Below, in pieces: positions 56,211 to 64,000 of a stretch of DNA of 64,000 nucleotides. Numbering within the stretch: position 1 is the stretch's first letter; each line of letters opens with the position of its first letter. The notes below the pieces were generated by a model. It was not told the origin of the DNA. It did not search any database and saw nothing but the letters and a program-made list of their open reading frames with translations. The DNA is from CADEEN01 sp031379365 (GTDB lineage: Bacteria; Pseudomonadota; Gammaproteobacteria; Burkholderiales; Burkholderiaceae_C). The translations under genes were made by a program, and so were the position numbers. The DNA is taken from positions 19,852 through 83,851 of the forward strand of contig JANNFB010000371.1 in NCBI GenBank assembly GCA_031379365.1, read 5' to 3'.

Positions 56211-57659
56211 ATGAATATCCTGATCCTCGGTGCCGGGCGTGTGGGTGAGAGCGTGGCCGAGAGCCTGGCTTCGGAGCAGAACGACATCACCGTCATCGAC
56301 GTCGATCCGTCTCGCCTGGCCAGTTTGCAGGACCGCCTGGACCTCAAGGGCGTGGCCGGCAACGGTATCCAGCCCTCCGTGCTGCGCGAGGCCGGCATCG
56401 AAGACGCCGACCTGTTCATTGCCTGCGCGCCGCTCGACGAGACCAACCTGGTGGCCTGCAAGATCGCGCACCAGTTGTTCAACGTGCCGACCACCATCGC
56501 CCGCCTGCGCAGCCCGGAGTTCGAGGACGGCACGCCCCTGGTGGCCGAGCGCGACGGCTTCGCGGTCGACCGCGTGATCTGTCCGGAAGAGTCGGTCACG
56601 CGCACCATCGGCAAGCTGATCGAGTACCCCGAGGCGCTGCAGGTGCTGGAGTTCGCCGAGGGCCTGCTCAGCCTGGTGGCGGTGCGGGCGGTAGCGGGCG
56701 GGCCCTTAGTGCAGCACAGCCTGGCGGAGATCCCGCAACTGGTGCCAGCCGCGGAGATGCGCATCGTCGCCATCTACCGGCAGGACAAGCCGCTGACGGA
56801 GCTGGTCGGCAGCACGCGCATCGAGCCCGGCGACGAAGTCTTCGTGCTGGCCGCCACCGGCTCGCTGCGTGCCGTGCTGGGCGCGCTGCGCAAGATGGAC
56901 CGGCCGGTCAAGCGCGTCATGATCGCCGGCGGCGGCAAGGTCGGCCTGCGCCTGGCGCGCCAGCTGCGTGGCCAGGTGCATGTCAAGATCATCGAGACCA
57001 ACCGCGCGCGCTGCGACTACCTCACCTCACAGCTGCCGAGCGACATGCTGGTGCTGCACGGCGACTCCACCGACGAAGAGTTGATGGCGGACGAGAACGT
57101 CCAGGACATGGATCTGTTCCTGGCCCTCACCAGCGACGACGAAGACAACATCATGGCCGGCCTGCTGGCCAAGCGCATGGGCGCGCGCCGCGTGCTGGCC
57201 CTCATCAACCGCAAGGCCTACGCCGACCTGGTGCAGGGCACCACGATCGACATTGCCTTGTCACCGGCGCACGCCGTCATCGGCGAGCTGCTGGCCTATG
57301 TGCGGCGGGGCGGCATCGAGGCGGTGCACTCGCTGCGCCGCGGTGCGGCCGAGGCGATCGAGGCCGTGGTGCGCGGCGACGCCGGCTCCTGCCGCGTTTC
57401 GGGCCGGCGTGTCGAGCAGGTGGCGCTGCCGCGCGGCGTGCAGATCGGTGCCATCGTGCGCGGCCTGCCGGTGCCAGGCGATGTGGCGGGGCAGACCAAG
57501 CTGGCCGAGGGCAGCAGCGCGCCACCACCCCAGGTCATCATCGCCCACCACGACACCGTGATGCAGAACGGCGACCGCGTGATCGTCTTCATGTCGAGCA
57601 AGAAGCAGGTGCGCGAGGTCGAGAAGCTGTTCCAGGTCGCCGCTACGTTCTTCGGCTGA
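56211..57659 (+). CDS. trkA: Trk potassium transporter peripheral subunit TrkA
   Basis: The 482-residue cytoplasmic protein has two RCK units, each a Rossmann RCK_N plus RCK_C. The NAD-binding motifs are NILILGAGRVGESVAESLA (residues 2-20) and MIAGGGKVGLRLARQL near 240. It gates the TrkH channel subunit in response to nucleotides. It is followed six bases later by trkH, forming a complete uptake operon. Length is close to the usual 458, with extra residues in the C-terminal part. Confidence 0.95.
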   Translation: MNILILGAGRVGESVAESLASEQNDITVIDVDPSRLASLQDRLDLKGVAGNGIQPSVLREAGIEDADLFIACAPLDETNLVACKIAHQLFNVPTTIARLRSPEFEDGTPLVAERDGFAVDRVICPEESVTRTIGKLIEYPEALQVLEFAEGLLSLVAVRAVAGGPLVQHSLAEIPQLVPAAEMRIVAIYRQDKPLTELVGSTRIEPGDEVFVLAATGSLRAVLGALRKMDRPVKRVMIAGGGKVGLRLARQLRGQVHVKIIETNRARCDYLTSQLPSDMLVLHGDSTDEELMADENVQDMDLFLALTSDDEDNIMAGLLAKRMGARRVLALINRKAYADLVQGTTIDIALSPAHAVIGELLAYVRRGGIEAVHSLRRGAAEAIEAVVRGDAGSCRVSGRRVEQVALPRGVQIGAIVRGLPVPGDVAGQTKLAEGSSAPPPQVIIAHHDTVMQNGDRVIVFMSSKKQVREVEKLFQVAATFFG

Positions 57660-57665
57660 CGGGTC

Positions 57666-59123
57666 ATGCAAAGCGTTCTGCCGGTCCTGGCCATCCTCGG
57701 CGGCATCGTCATGCTGTTTGCCATGACGATGCTGGTGCCCTTGGGCTTTGCCTTCTTCGGCGGCGACGCTGCCTTGCCGGCCTACGACGGGGCGATCCTG
57801 ATCACCTTCTTTGCGGGCCTGGGCTTGTACCTGGCCTGCCGACGCTTCAAGCGCGAGCTGCAGCCGCGCGACGGCTTCCTGCTCGTCAGCCTGGTGTGGG
57901 CTGTGCTGCCGGCCTTCGGTACCTTGCCGCTGCTGTTTCACATCCCCGGCCTGTCTTTCACCGACGCCTACTTCGAGGCGGTGTCGGGCCTCACCACCAC
58001 CGGGGCCACCGTGCTCACCGGCCTGGACACGCTGCCGACCTCGATCAATGTGTGGCGCTGCTTCATGGTCCTGCTCGGCGGCATGGGCATCCTGGTGCTG
58101 GCGGTGGCCATCCTGCCGCTGCTGGGCGTGGGTGGTTCACAGTTGTTCAAGGCTGAAACGCCGGGCCCGATGAAGGACCAGAAGCTCACGCCGCGCATCG
58201 CTGAAACCGCGCGCGGCCTGTGGGTCGTGTACTTCACGATCGCGCTGGCCTGCTTCTTTGCCTACCGTGTGGCGGGCATGGGCTGGGCCGATGCCTTCAT
58301 GCACATGTGCTCGACGATGGGCCTGGGCGGCTTCGCGGCTTACGACGCCAGCTTCGGCCATTTCGATTCGCCGGCCATCGAGGCTGTCGCCGTCCTCTTC
58401 ATGCTCATCGCGGGCGTCAACTTCGCGCTCTACTTCGTGGCCTGGAAGCGGCGCAGCCTGCGCGGTGTGTGGCGCGACAGCGAAGTGCGCATGTTCTTGT
58501 TGACCATGGTCGTCTCGGTGTTCGGCATTGCCGTGTTTCTGACGGCGCACGGGGTCTACCCCGATTTTCTCCAGTCGCTGCGCCATGCCGCCTTCAGTGT
58601 GGTGTCGATCGCCACCACCACCGGCTTTGCCACGGTGGACTACGCGCAGTGGCCGATCTTCGCGCCGGTGGCCATGCTCTTCCTGTGCTGCTTCGCCACC
58701 TGCGCCGGCTCCACCGGCGGCGGCATCAAGATGGTTCGCGCCATGCTGCTGCTCAAGGGGGCGCGGCGTGAATTGCGCCGCATCGTGCACCCGCGCGCGG
58801 TGGTGCCGGTCAAGCTCGGTGGTGCCACCGTCGATGCGCAGGTGCTGTCCTCCGTGTTGGCCTTCATGTTGTTCTATGGCGCCGTGATCGTCACGGCCAC
58901 CATGCTGCTGCTGTTCTCGGGCCTGGACGTGGTGACGGCCTTCACTGCCGTCATCGCCTGCATCAACAATACCGGCCCCGGTCTGGGCCAGGTCGGCCCG
59001 GCGGCCAACTACCAGGGCCTGAGCGACTTCCAGACCTGGGTCTGCACGGTCACCATGCTGTTGGGCCGCCTGGAACTGTTTTCCATCCTGGTCCTGTTCA
59101 CCGCGAGTTTCTGGAGGAAATAG
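57666..59123 (+). CDS. trkH: TrkH-family potassium uptake membrane subunit
   Basis: The 485-residue inner-membrane channel subunit has about ten to twelve helices. Four selectivity-filter-like P loops are visible: SGLTTTGATVLTGLD near residue 110, CSTMGLGGFAAYDA near 215, SIATTTGFATVDYAQW near 314, and CINNTGPGLGQVGPA near 430. This matches the Trk/Ktr superfamily MPM repeat. It works with TrkA encoded just upstream. Confidence 0.95.
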   Translation: MQSVLPVLAILGGIVMLFAMTMLVPLGFAFFGGDAALPAYDGAILITFFAGLGLYLACRRFKRELQPRDGFLLVSLVWAVLPAFGTLPLLFHIPGLSFTDAYFEAVSGLTTTGATVLTGLDTLPTSINVWRCFMVLLGGMGILVLAVAILPLLGVGGSQLFKAETPGPMKDQKLTPRIAETARGLWVVYFTIALACFFAYRVAGMGWADAFMHMCSTMGLGGFAAYDASFGHFDSPAIEAVAVLFMLIAGVNFALYFVAWKRRSLRGVWRDSEVRMFLLTMVVSVFGIAVFLTAHGVYPDFLQSLRHAAFSVVSIATTTGFATVDYAQWPIFAPVAMLFLCCFATCAGSTGGGIKMVRAMLLLKGARRELRRIVHPRAVVPVKLGGATVDAQVLSSVLAFMLFYGAVIVTATMLLLFSGLDVVTAFTAVIACINNTGPGLGQVGPAANYQGLSDFQTWVCTVTMLLGRLELFSILVLFTASFWRK

Positions 59124-59184
59124 GCCCACCCCGCAGTGGCTCCGCCGCTGGACAATTCCGGCGGTGGGTGTAGGCTGCTTTGCA

Positions 59185-59808
59185 ATGAAACCCGCCATCG
59201 ACTTCTACTTCGACTTCTCGTCTCTGTACTCCTACATCGCCAGCGAGTGGGTCGAGGCGGTGGCTGCGCGCCACGGCCGAGCGGTCGAGTGGCATGCCAT
59301 CCTGCTGGGGGTGACCTTTCAGGCGGCCGAGTTGAAGAGCCCCGTGTCGCACCCGATCAAGCGCGAGTACTCGATCCGCGATTTCGGCCGCTCGGCGCGC
59401 TTTGCCGGCCTGCCATATGTGATGCCGGCCAAGTTCCCGATCTCCACCCAGAACGCCGCGCGCATCTTCTGGTGGCTGCACGACACGCAGTCGCCGCAGC
59501 GCGCCGCAGCCTGGGCACATACTGGTCTGCGCGCCTACTTCACGCGCGGGCTCGACCTCAGCGACGTGGCCACGCTCGGCGCTGTGGCGGCCGAGGACGG
59601 CCTGGACCCCGCTGCCGCCCAGGCCGCATACACCGATCTGCTCTGGAAGGACCGCTTGAAGCGCGAGAACGAGGCGGCGATTGCCGCTGGCGTGTTCGGG
59701 GCACCCTTCTTCATCGTCGACGGCGAGCCTTTCTGGGGCAACGACCGCCGCGGCCAGATCGAGCAGTGGTTGTCAGGGCAAGCCGACTTCGATCACACCG
59801 TGATGTGA
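59185..59808 (+). CDS. 2-hydroxychromene-2-carboxylate isomerase
   Basis: The 207-residue thioredoxin-fold enzyme starts MKPAIDFYFDFSSLYSYIASE, with the catalytic Ser in DFSSLYSY that contacts glutathione. The closing motif GVFGAPFFIVDGEPFWGNDR is highly typical of HCCA isomerase. It catalyses a GSH-dependent cis-trans isomerisation in aromatic-ring degradation, or a related reaction. ATG 59185 is chosen; GTG or ATG further upstream would prefix unrelated residues. A TAGGCT hexamer lies eight bases upstream. It is followed by a rhodanese and an enolase-superfamily gene with very short spacing. Confidence 0.9.
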   Translation: MKPAIDFYFDFSSLYSYIASEWVEAVAARHGRAVEWHAILLGVTFQAAELKSPVSHPIKREYSIRDFGRSARFAGLPYVMPAKFPISTQNAARIFWWLHDTQSPQRAAAWAHTGLRAYFTRGLDLSDVATLGAVAAEDGLDPAAAQAAYTDLLWKDRLKRENEAAIAAGVFGAPFFIVDGEPFWGNDRRGQIEQWLSGQADFDHTVM

Positions 59809-59818
59809 GGGCCAGGTC

Positions 59819-60232
59819 ATGAAGAAATCCGTGAAATCGATGGTCGACGACGCGATGGACGTCATCACCACCTACAGCGTCGACGACGCGCGCGAACTGC
59901 ACGGCCGCGACGACGTGCAGTTCATCGACATCCGCGACGTGCGCGAACTCGAGCGCGAGGGCGTGATCCCCGGCGCCTTCCACGCGCCACGCGGCATGCT
60001 CGAGTTCTGGGTCGATCCGGCCAGCCCGTATCACAAGCCCATGTTCATGCAGGACAAGCGGTTCGTGCTCTTCTGCGCCATGGGCTGGCGCTCGGCGCTG
60101 GCCACGCAGACGCTGCAGGACATGGGCGTGGCCAAGGTGGCGCACATCGAGGGCGGCTACACGGCCTGGAAAGAGGCGGGCGCGCCGGTGGCCGACAAGG
60201 CGCTCAAGCCCGACAAGGCCCCGAAAGTGTGA
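59819..60232 (+). CDS. Rhodanese-domain protein
   Basis: The 137-residue single rhodanese domain has the active-site loop LFCAMGWRSALA with Cys86, the DIRD and GVIPGAFHAPRGML conserved stretches, and the closing HIEGGYTAWKEAG. It carries sulfane sulfur as a persulfide; the acceptor is unknown. There is no signal peptide, so it is cytoplasmic. It sits ten bases after the isomerase and overlaps the next gene by 4 bases (GTGA). Confidence 0.92.
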   Translation: MKKSVKSMVDDAMDVITTYSVDDARELHGRDDVQFIDIRDVRELEREGVIPGAFHAPRGMLEFWVDPASPYHKPMFMQDKRFVLFCAMGWRSALATQTLQDMGVAKVAHIEGGYTAWKEAGAPVADKALKPDKAPKV

Positions 60233-61389
60233 CGCGCATTGCCAGTGTGCGCGCCCGCGTTCTCAACGTCTCCGCCAAGACCAACTGGTTCTTCGTCGAG
60301 TTGCTTGCGCAAGATGGTGCGGTGGCCTGGGGCGAGGCCTCGCTCAATGGCCGCGAACCCGAGCTGGAGCAAGCCACGGCGCGGGCGGCGGTGCAATGCG
60401 TCGGGCTGAGCTTGGAGGAGGCCGCTCGGCAACTCCAGGTCGACCCCAACGCGCCCGGCGGCCTGTCTGTCAATGCCGTGGTCAGTGCCTTGCAGCAAGC
60501 CGTGCTGGGTTTGCTGTCGCGGCAGGCGGGGGTGCCGGCGCACGCGCTGCTCGGACCGCAGGTGCGCGCAGCCGTCATGGCCTACGCCAACATCAATCGC
60601 GCCACGACCCAGCGCAACCCGGCCGGCTTTGTCGCCACGGCACGGCGCGCACAGCAACGCGGCTTCAAGGCCTTCAAGGCCGCTCCCTTCGACAGTGTGA
60701 CGCCGCACAACTGCGGCAGCGCCGAAGGCCAAGCCCGCATCCATCACGGCATCAACTGCCTGCTGGCCCTGCGCGATGCGATCGGCCCTGGCGCGCGCCT
60801 GATGGTCGATTGCCATTGGCGCTTCGATGAGGCCCGCGCGTTGGCGGTGCTGCGCGCACTCGCCCCCGCGCGCCTGCACTGGTTCGAATGCCCGCTGCCG
60901 GAGACACCGGCGCATTGGCCAGCCCTGCGCCGCATCCGAGCCGCGGCGCGCGAACAGGGCGTGCTGCTGGCCGCCGCTGAAACCCAGGTTGGCCTGGCTG
61001 CCTTCCAGACGCTCTTCGACGAAGCGCTTTACGACGTCGTGATGCCCGACGTGAAGTACTGCGGCGGCCCTCGTGAGATGCTGCGCATTGCCCAGAGCGC
61101 TGCCGACGCGGGGGTGCAGTTCTCGCCGCACAACCCCACCGGGCCCGTCTGCAGTCAGCACAGTCTGCATGTGGCTGCCGTGGCCCCGGAGTGCGACTTG
61201 CTCGAGTTGCAATTCGATGAGAGCCCCCTGTTTGATACCTTGGTGAGCGCACAGAGCGCCATCCTGGCAGACGGCAAGCTGGCGGTGCCGTCATCGCCCG
61301 GCCTCGGCCTGGTGATCGACGACGCCGTGCTCGCGGCCCATCCCTATCGGCCTGTGCCGCTCGGGATCGAGTCGGTCGGCGTGGGTTGA
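60229..61389 (+). CDS. Enolase-superfamily enzyme (mandelate racemase/muconate lactonizing enzyme type)
   Basis: The 386-residue enzyme has an N-terminal capping domain (1-125) and a barrel. The barrel residues visible are a KxK-type motif in FKAFKAAPF near residue 147, metal ligands Asp in MVDCHWRFDE near 194, Glu in WFECPLPE near 221 and Glu in AAETQVG near 250. MPDVKYCGG and FSPHNPTGP with a catalytic-type His near 304 follow. This is the mandelate racemase or acid-sugar dehydratase subgroup. The exact substrate cannot be read. The start GTG 60229 overlaps the rhodanese stop. Confidence 0.88.
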   Translation: MTRIASVRARVLNVSAKTNWFFVELLAQDGAVAWGEASLNGREPELEQATARAAVQCVGLSLEEAARQLQVDPNAPGGLSVNAVVSALQQAVLGLLSRQAGVPAHALLGPQVRAAVMAYANINRATTQRNPAGFVATARRAQQRGFKAFKAAPFDSVTPHNCGSAEGQARIHHGINCLLALRDAIGPGARLMVDCHWRFDEARALAVLRALAPARLHWFECPLPETPAHWPALRRIRAAAREQGVLLAAAETQVGLAAFQTLFDEALYDVVMPDVKYCGGPREMLRIAQSAADAGVQFSPHNPTGPVCSQHSLHVAAVAPECDLLELQFDESPLFDTLVSAQSAILADGKLAVPSSPGLGLVIDDAVLAAHPYRPVPLGIESVGVG

Positions 61390-61660
61390 GTCGCTGCCAG
61401 TGGACGGGTCCACGAAGGGGCAAAGGGGCGCTTGCGCAAGCCCGTGGTGGGGTTGCCGCGCGGCTGAGTGAACGCCCAGCGCACAGCAGCGAGCAGCCGC
61501 TGGCCAGAACTCGGGTTTACACGACTGGCTGAGGTGCGGCGTGTGCAGTCCCATTGGCACCCCGACCGCTTCCGACATGACAGCAGCAAGAGGCTTCGCC
61601 AGCGGTTGGACGGATGGAAACCGTCTTCGACCAAATCACCAAACACAGGAGCGAGTAAAC

Positions 61661-62923
61661 ATGGCCCACATGATGAGAATTGCGTTGACAGCCACGGTTG
61701 GCTTGGCGCTATCGGGCGGCTTGTACGCGGCTGCACCGACCGTTTCGACGGATGTCTTCGTCGACAAGCTGGATTCACCTTGGGACATGGCGTTCATGAA
61801 GGACGGCACCATGTTCTTCACCGAAAAGTGCAAGGGACTTTCCGTTCGAATGGCGTCAGGCGCCATCAACAAGTTGCATGGCGTCGGCACCACCGCCGGC
61901 TACTCGTCGGCGAGTGCCGACCTGTTCTGTGACGGACAGGCCGGCATGATGGGTGTGGCGATCGACCCGCAGTTCACCAGCAACCGCTACATCTATGTGT
62001 ACTCCAGCTCCAACCTCGGTGGCAAGCTGGGCAACCGGGTGATGCGCTTCAAGCTCAACGACACGATGACGGCCGTATCGGATCGCATCGACATCGTCGG
62101 CGACATCGGCTACAAGCCCAAGGCCACCAAGCACCCGTTCGGCGGTCCCGGCGCGCACAACGGCGGGCGCATCCGCTTCAGCCCCGCCGATGGTTTCCTG
62201 TACGTGACAACAGGCGACAACCACCTGGGCATCGCGCCCCAGAGCCCGACCTACATCGGCGCGAAGGTGCTGCGGATCGACAGGGACGGCAAGGCCGCAC
62301 CGGACAACAAGCCCCCGGCCGGCTTCGATCCGCGCGTGTTCACTTACGGTCACCGCAATCCGCAAGGCATTGCCTTCCGACCCGGCGACAACCGACCGTT
62401 CACTGCCGAGAACGGCCCGTGGCACAGTGATGAAGTGACGGCACTGACAAACGGCGGCAACGCCGGCTGGGACCCGCGCCCCAACATGGCAGGCCGCAAG
62501 GACTGCCCCGACGATTACTGCGGCTACTCGCCCAACCAGATGGGCGCCATGGACCCCAAGAAGCGTGCGGCCTACATGCCCATGACCGACCTGAAGACCT
62601 ACCCCAAGGCGATGAAACCGGCGTGGAATAACAACGGGCTGTCGCAGGGTATGTTCTGCAACGTCTTCCTGTCGGGGGCGAAGTGGAAGGACTGGAACGG
62701 CCAGATGGTGGTCGGCTATGCAGGCATCGGCATTCACGGCACGCCGGTGGGGAACCGGCTCGATCTGCTGAAGATCAGCGCCGACGGCCTGACCGCCAAG
62801 AAGACCGACTTCCCCTGGCCCACGGTGGCCGGACGCTTCCGCGCTTGTGAACTGGGCTCGGACGGCGATCTGTATGTCGCGCTCGAAGACCAGGGCAAGA
62901 TCATCCGCGTGAAGCCGGAGTGA
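61661..62923 (+). CDS. PQQ-type soluble aldose/sorbosone dehydrogenase-like protein
   Basis: The 420-residue exported beta-propeller protein has a signal peptide ending near LYAAAP and a six-bladed GDH/Sndh-type fold. Features are LDSPWDMAFMKDGTMFFTEK near residue 37, GMMGVAIDPQF near 99, FGGPGAHNGGRIRF near 165, and YGHRNPQGIAF near 227 with the conserved HRNPQG active-site run. These proteins oxidise sugars in the periplasm with PQQ as cofactor; PQQ binding is inferred from the family. Several Cys pairs are present. AGGAGCG precedes the ATG. A cytochrome c gene follows, separated by an intrinsic terminator. The 271-base gap 61390-61660 upstream shows no feature I can name. Confidence 0.85.
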   Translation: MAHMMRIALTATVGLALSGGLYAAAPTVSTDVFVDKLDSPWDMAFMKDGTMFFTEKCKGLSVRMASGAINKLHGVGTTAGYSSASADLFCDGQAGMMGVAIDPQFTSNRYIYVYSSSNLGGKLGNRVMRFKLNDTMTAVSDRIDIVGDIGYKPKATKHPFGGPGAHNGGRIRFSPADGFLYVTTGDNHLGIAPQSPTYIGAKVLRIDRDGKAAPDNKPPAGFDPRVFTYGHRNPQGIAFRPGDNRPFTAENGPWHSDEVTALTNGGNAGWDPRPNMAGRKDCPDDYCGYSPNQMGAMDPKKRAAYMPMTDLKTYPKAMKPAWNNNGLSQGMFCNVFLSGAKWKDWNGQMVVGYAGIGIHGTPVGNRLDLLKISADGLTAKKTDFPWPTVAGRFRACELGSDGDLYVALEDQGKIIRVKPE

Positions 62924-62947
62924 TGCCGCAGTAAAGCAACGCGCAAT

Positions 62948-62988
62948 CGCGCTGCCGCGCAAGAGCGAGGCAGCGCGTTTGTCTTTTT
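62948..62988 (+). terminator. Intrinsic terminator between dehydrogenase and cytochrome c
   Basis: Nine-base stem CGCGCTGCC / GGCAGCGCG with a twelve-base loop, followed by TTTGTCTTTTT. It lies just before the cytochrome c gene and could separate it from, or attenuate it after, the dehydrogenase. Confidence 0.75.
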
Positions 62989-63008
62989 GCAGGAAGAAGG
63001 AGAACCCG

Positions 63009-63329
63009 TTGCGAATCATGCTTCGATGGATTGCCGCGATCGGCGTGGCTGGCTTGCTGGGCGTTGCCGGGCCGGTGTGTGCGGACTACGACCTGGTCGT
63101 GAAAAAGAACTGTCTCGCCTGTCATCAGCTCGAGAAGAGAAAGTACGGCCCCAACTTCAAGGAGATCGCTGCCAAGTACGCGGATCAGAAGAACGCCGCC
63201 GAGGTGCTCGCGAAGAAGATCCGGCGCGGTGGCACGGGGGTGTGGGGCGAAGACGTGATGCCCCCGCAGCCACAAGTGTCGGCCGCCGAGGCGCGCGCGC
63301 TGGCGAACTACGTGCTCACTGTGAAGTGA
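63009..63329 (+). CDS. Small periplasmic cytochrome c
   Basis: The 106-residue class I cytochrome has a signal peptide (MLRWIAAIGVAGLLGVAG...CA). One haem motif NCLACHQLE lies near residue 37, and the axial Met is in EDVMPPQPQVS. This is the c551/c5 pattern. It probably accepts electrons from the sugar dehydrogenase encoded upstream; the terminator in between tempers that. The TTG at 63009 has AAGGAG six bases before it; the ATG at 63018 would be 15 bases from that site. Confidence 0.87.
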   Translation: MRIMLRWIAAIGVAGLLGVAGPVCADYDLVVKKNCLACHQLEKRKYGPNFKEIAAKYADQKNAAEVLAKKIRRGGTGVWGEDVMPPQPQVSAAEARALANYVLTVK

Positions 63330-63411
63330 AACCCCCGTGCCTGCGCGACCGGCGGGTGCGCGCGTTGCCCTTGCTGGGCACCTTGCGCACCGCGAGAGCC
63401 ACAGGACCGCG

Positions 63412-63840
63412 GTGAGGGCCGTTTGCAAAGCCCTGGTGTGGCTCGCCTTTGCCTCGGGGGCAGAGCATGGCGCTTGCCAGAGCTTCCACTACGTCGAACC
63501 CGGCGTTGCCGCCTGTCCAGCGGCGCCTGTACCCAGCACCGCCGCGCCGAAGGCGGTGGCACGCGGTGCGCCCGTGCCCGGCAGCATCCGCGTGGCCTGC
63601 GGCTTCGACAAGGGGTCCTACACCGTGGCCTTGAACTCAAGCGATCCCAGCGCGACCTTCACCCCCAAGACCTTTCTCGTCAATTTCGGCCGCATCGTCG
63701 GCAACGGTGTCTTTGCCGTCCGGTTCTCGACGCTCGGCGTGCAGAGCGTCTCGACGAGCATCACGTCGAACATGGGCAGCCCCGCGGTGCGGGGCCACTT
63801 TGCCAGCGCAGCCAACGAGTTCAACGTCGTGCTGCCTTGA
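63412..63840 (+). CDS. Small exported protein of unknown function
   Basis: The 142-residue protein from GTG 63412 has a signal peptide (VCKALVWLAFASG...GACQS) and an Ala/Pro-rich segment. A beta-rich region (GSIRVACGFDKGSYTVALNSS; FRIVG-like strands to the end) with two Cys follows. There is no recognised family. An in-frame start at 63337 is possible but lacks a signal peptide. It lies downstream of the cytochrome c gene. Confidence 0.55.
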   Translation: MRAVCKALVWLAFASGAEHGACQSFHYVEPGVAACPAAPVPSTAAPKAVARGAPVPGSIRVACGFDKGSYTVALNSSDPSATFTPKTFLVNFGRIVGNGVFAVRFSTLGVQSVSTSITSNMGSPAVRGHFASAANEFNVVLP

Positions 63841-63933
63841 TCAGCCTGCGTCGGCAAACGACGGCAGCCGTTGGATGGCTGCCCACCGCAACCGCGCGAT
63901 GACCTCCTGAAAGTGCCGCCGCAGACCTCCGCG

Positions 63934-64000
63934 TCAATCCGCGCGAATCTGCTTCTCGGCGGCCAGCTTCTTCCAGCGCGCCACGTCACCGTTCACGCGC
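63934..64000 (-). CDS. C-terminal end of a Bug/TctC-family solute-binding protein (partial)
   Basis: Minus-strand reading from the right edge gives RVNGDVARWKKLAAEKQIRAD then TGA at 63936-63934. This closely resembles the usual end of tripartite-tricarboxylate-transporter binding proteins (a W-K/R-K helix followed by a short charged tail). Only 21 residues are visible; the rest lies beyond the window. Confidence 0.6.
   Translation of the reverse strand, partial: RVNGDVARWKKLAAEKQIRAD

Noticed and set aside
61390..61660. Hidden gene or regulatory RNA in the gap before the sugar dehydrogenase
   Set aside because: A small palindrome (GCTTGCGCAAGC near 61431) is present but no consistent coding frame, terminator or known RNA fold could be made out.

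Overview
This 64 kb window is bacterial chromosome, very GC-rich and densely packed. Gene content and order (yajC-secD-secF, rsmB-DUF4390-ntrY-ntrX, smg-dprA beside a LysM protein and def-fmt, tkt near gap and pgk, trkA-trkH) point to a betaproteobacterium of the order Burkholderiales. My best guess is the Rubrivivax/Leptothrix/Ideonella/Methylibium neighbourhood; that placement is inference. I see no insertion sequence, prophage, integrase, rRNA operon or CRISPR array. There is one tRNA gene (Phe).

Layout. 0-3 kb: end of an unidentified gene, a di-iron ferritin-like protein, a glutathione S-transferase and a DMT transporter. 2.6-6 kb (minus): glnE followed by a rhombosortase gene and the DMT transporter, all overlapping. 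6-12.4 kb: a giant AsmA/YhdP-type protein, a nitrilase-family amidase and a UbiH-type hydroxylase. 12.5-18.2 kb: yajC-secD-secF and a DUF1631 protein. 18.2-22.8 kb: smg, dprA and a LysM protein (minus), then def-fmt (plus). 22.8-28.4 kb: a lipoprotein, a repeat-rich secreted DUF2807-type protein, azlC-azlD, pgk, an isomerase and a MurU-GNAT fusion. 28.5-33.3 kb: tkt and gap separated by two secreted proteins. 33.4-37.5 kb: two tandem subtilisin-family proteases with GlyGly-CTERM tails. 37.4-43.6 kb: SPOR protein, birA, SET methyltransferase, topB and a Bug-type solute-binding protein. 43.8-50.7 kb: AEC transporter, proA, queC, a TerB-like protein, a flavocytochrome c sulfide dehydrogenase pair, and a BLUF photoreceptor next to folE. 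50.8-55.9 kb: rsmB, DUF4390, ntrY, ntrX-like and tRNA-Phe. 55.9-64 kb: small membrane protein, trkA-trkH, an isomerase/rhodanese/enolase-superfamily operon, a PQQ-type sugar dehydrogenase with a cytochrome c, a small secreted protein, and the tail of a second Bug protein.

How parts fit together. Most genes are housekeeping: protein export, translation initiation, central carbon metabolism, nitrogen regulation, potassium uptake and topology. The strongest accessory signal is a sorting system split across the window: a rhombosortase near 3 kb and two secreted S8 proteases near 33-37 kb with the Gly-rich/TM/Arg tail that rhombosortases process. Other notable points are a BLUF-folE pair, an NtrX-like regulator lacking its AAA+ domain, a MurU-GNAT fusion, a secreted protein with three TonB-C-like repeats wedged between tkt and gap, and a recurring -10-like hexamer 6-8 nt before many start codons, which suggests that leaderless transcripts are common.
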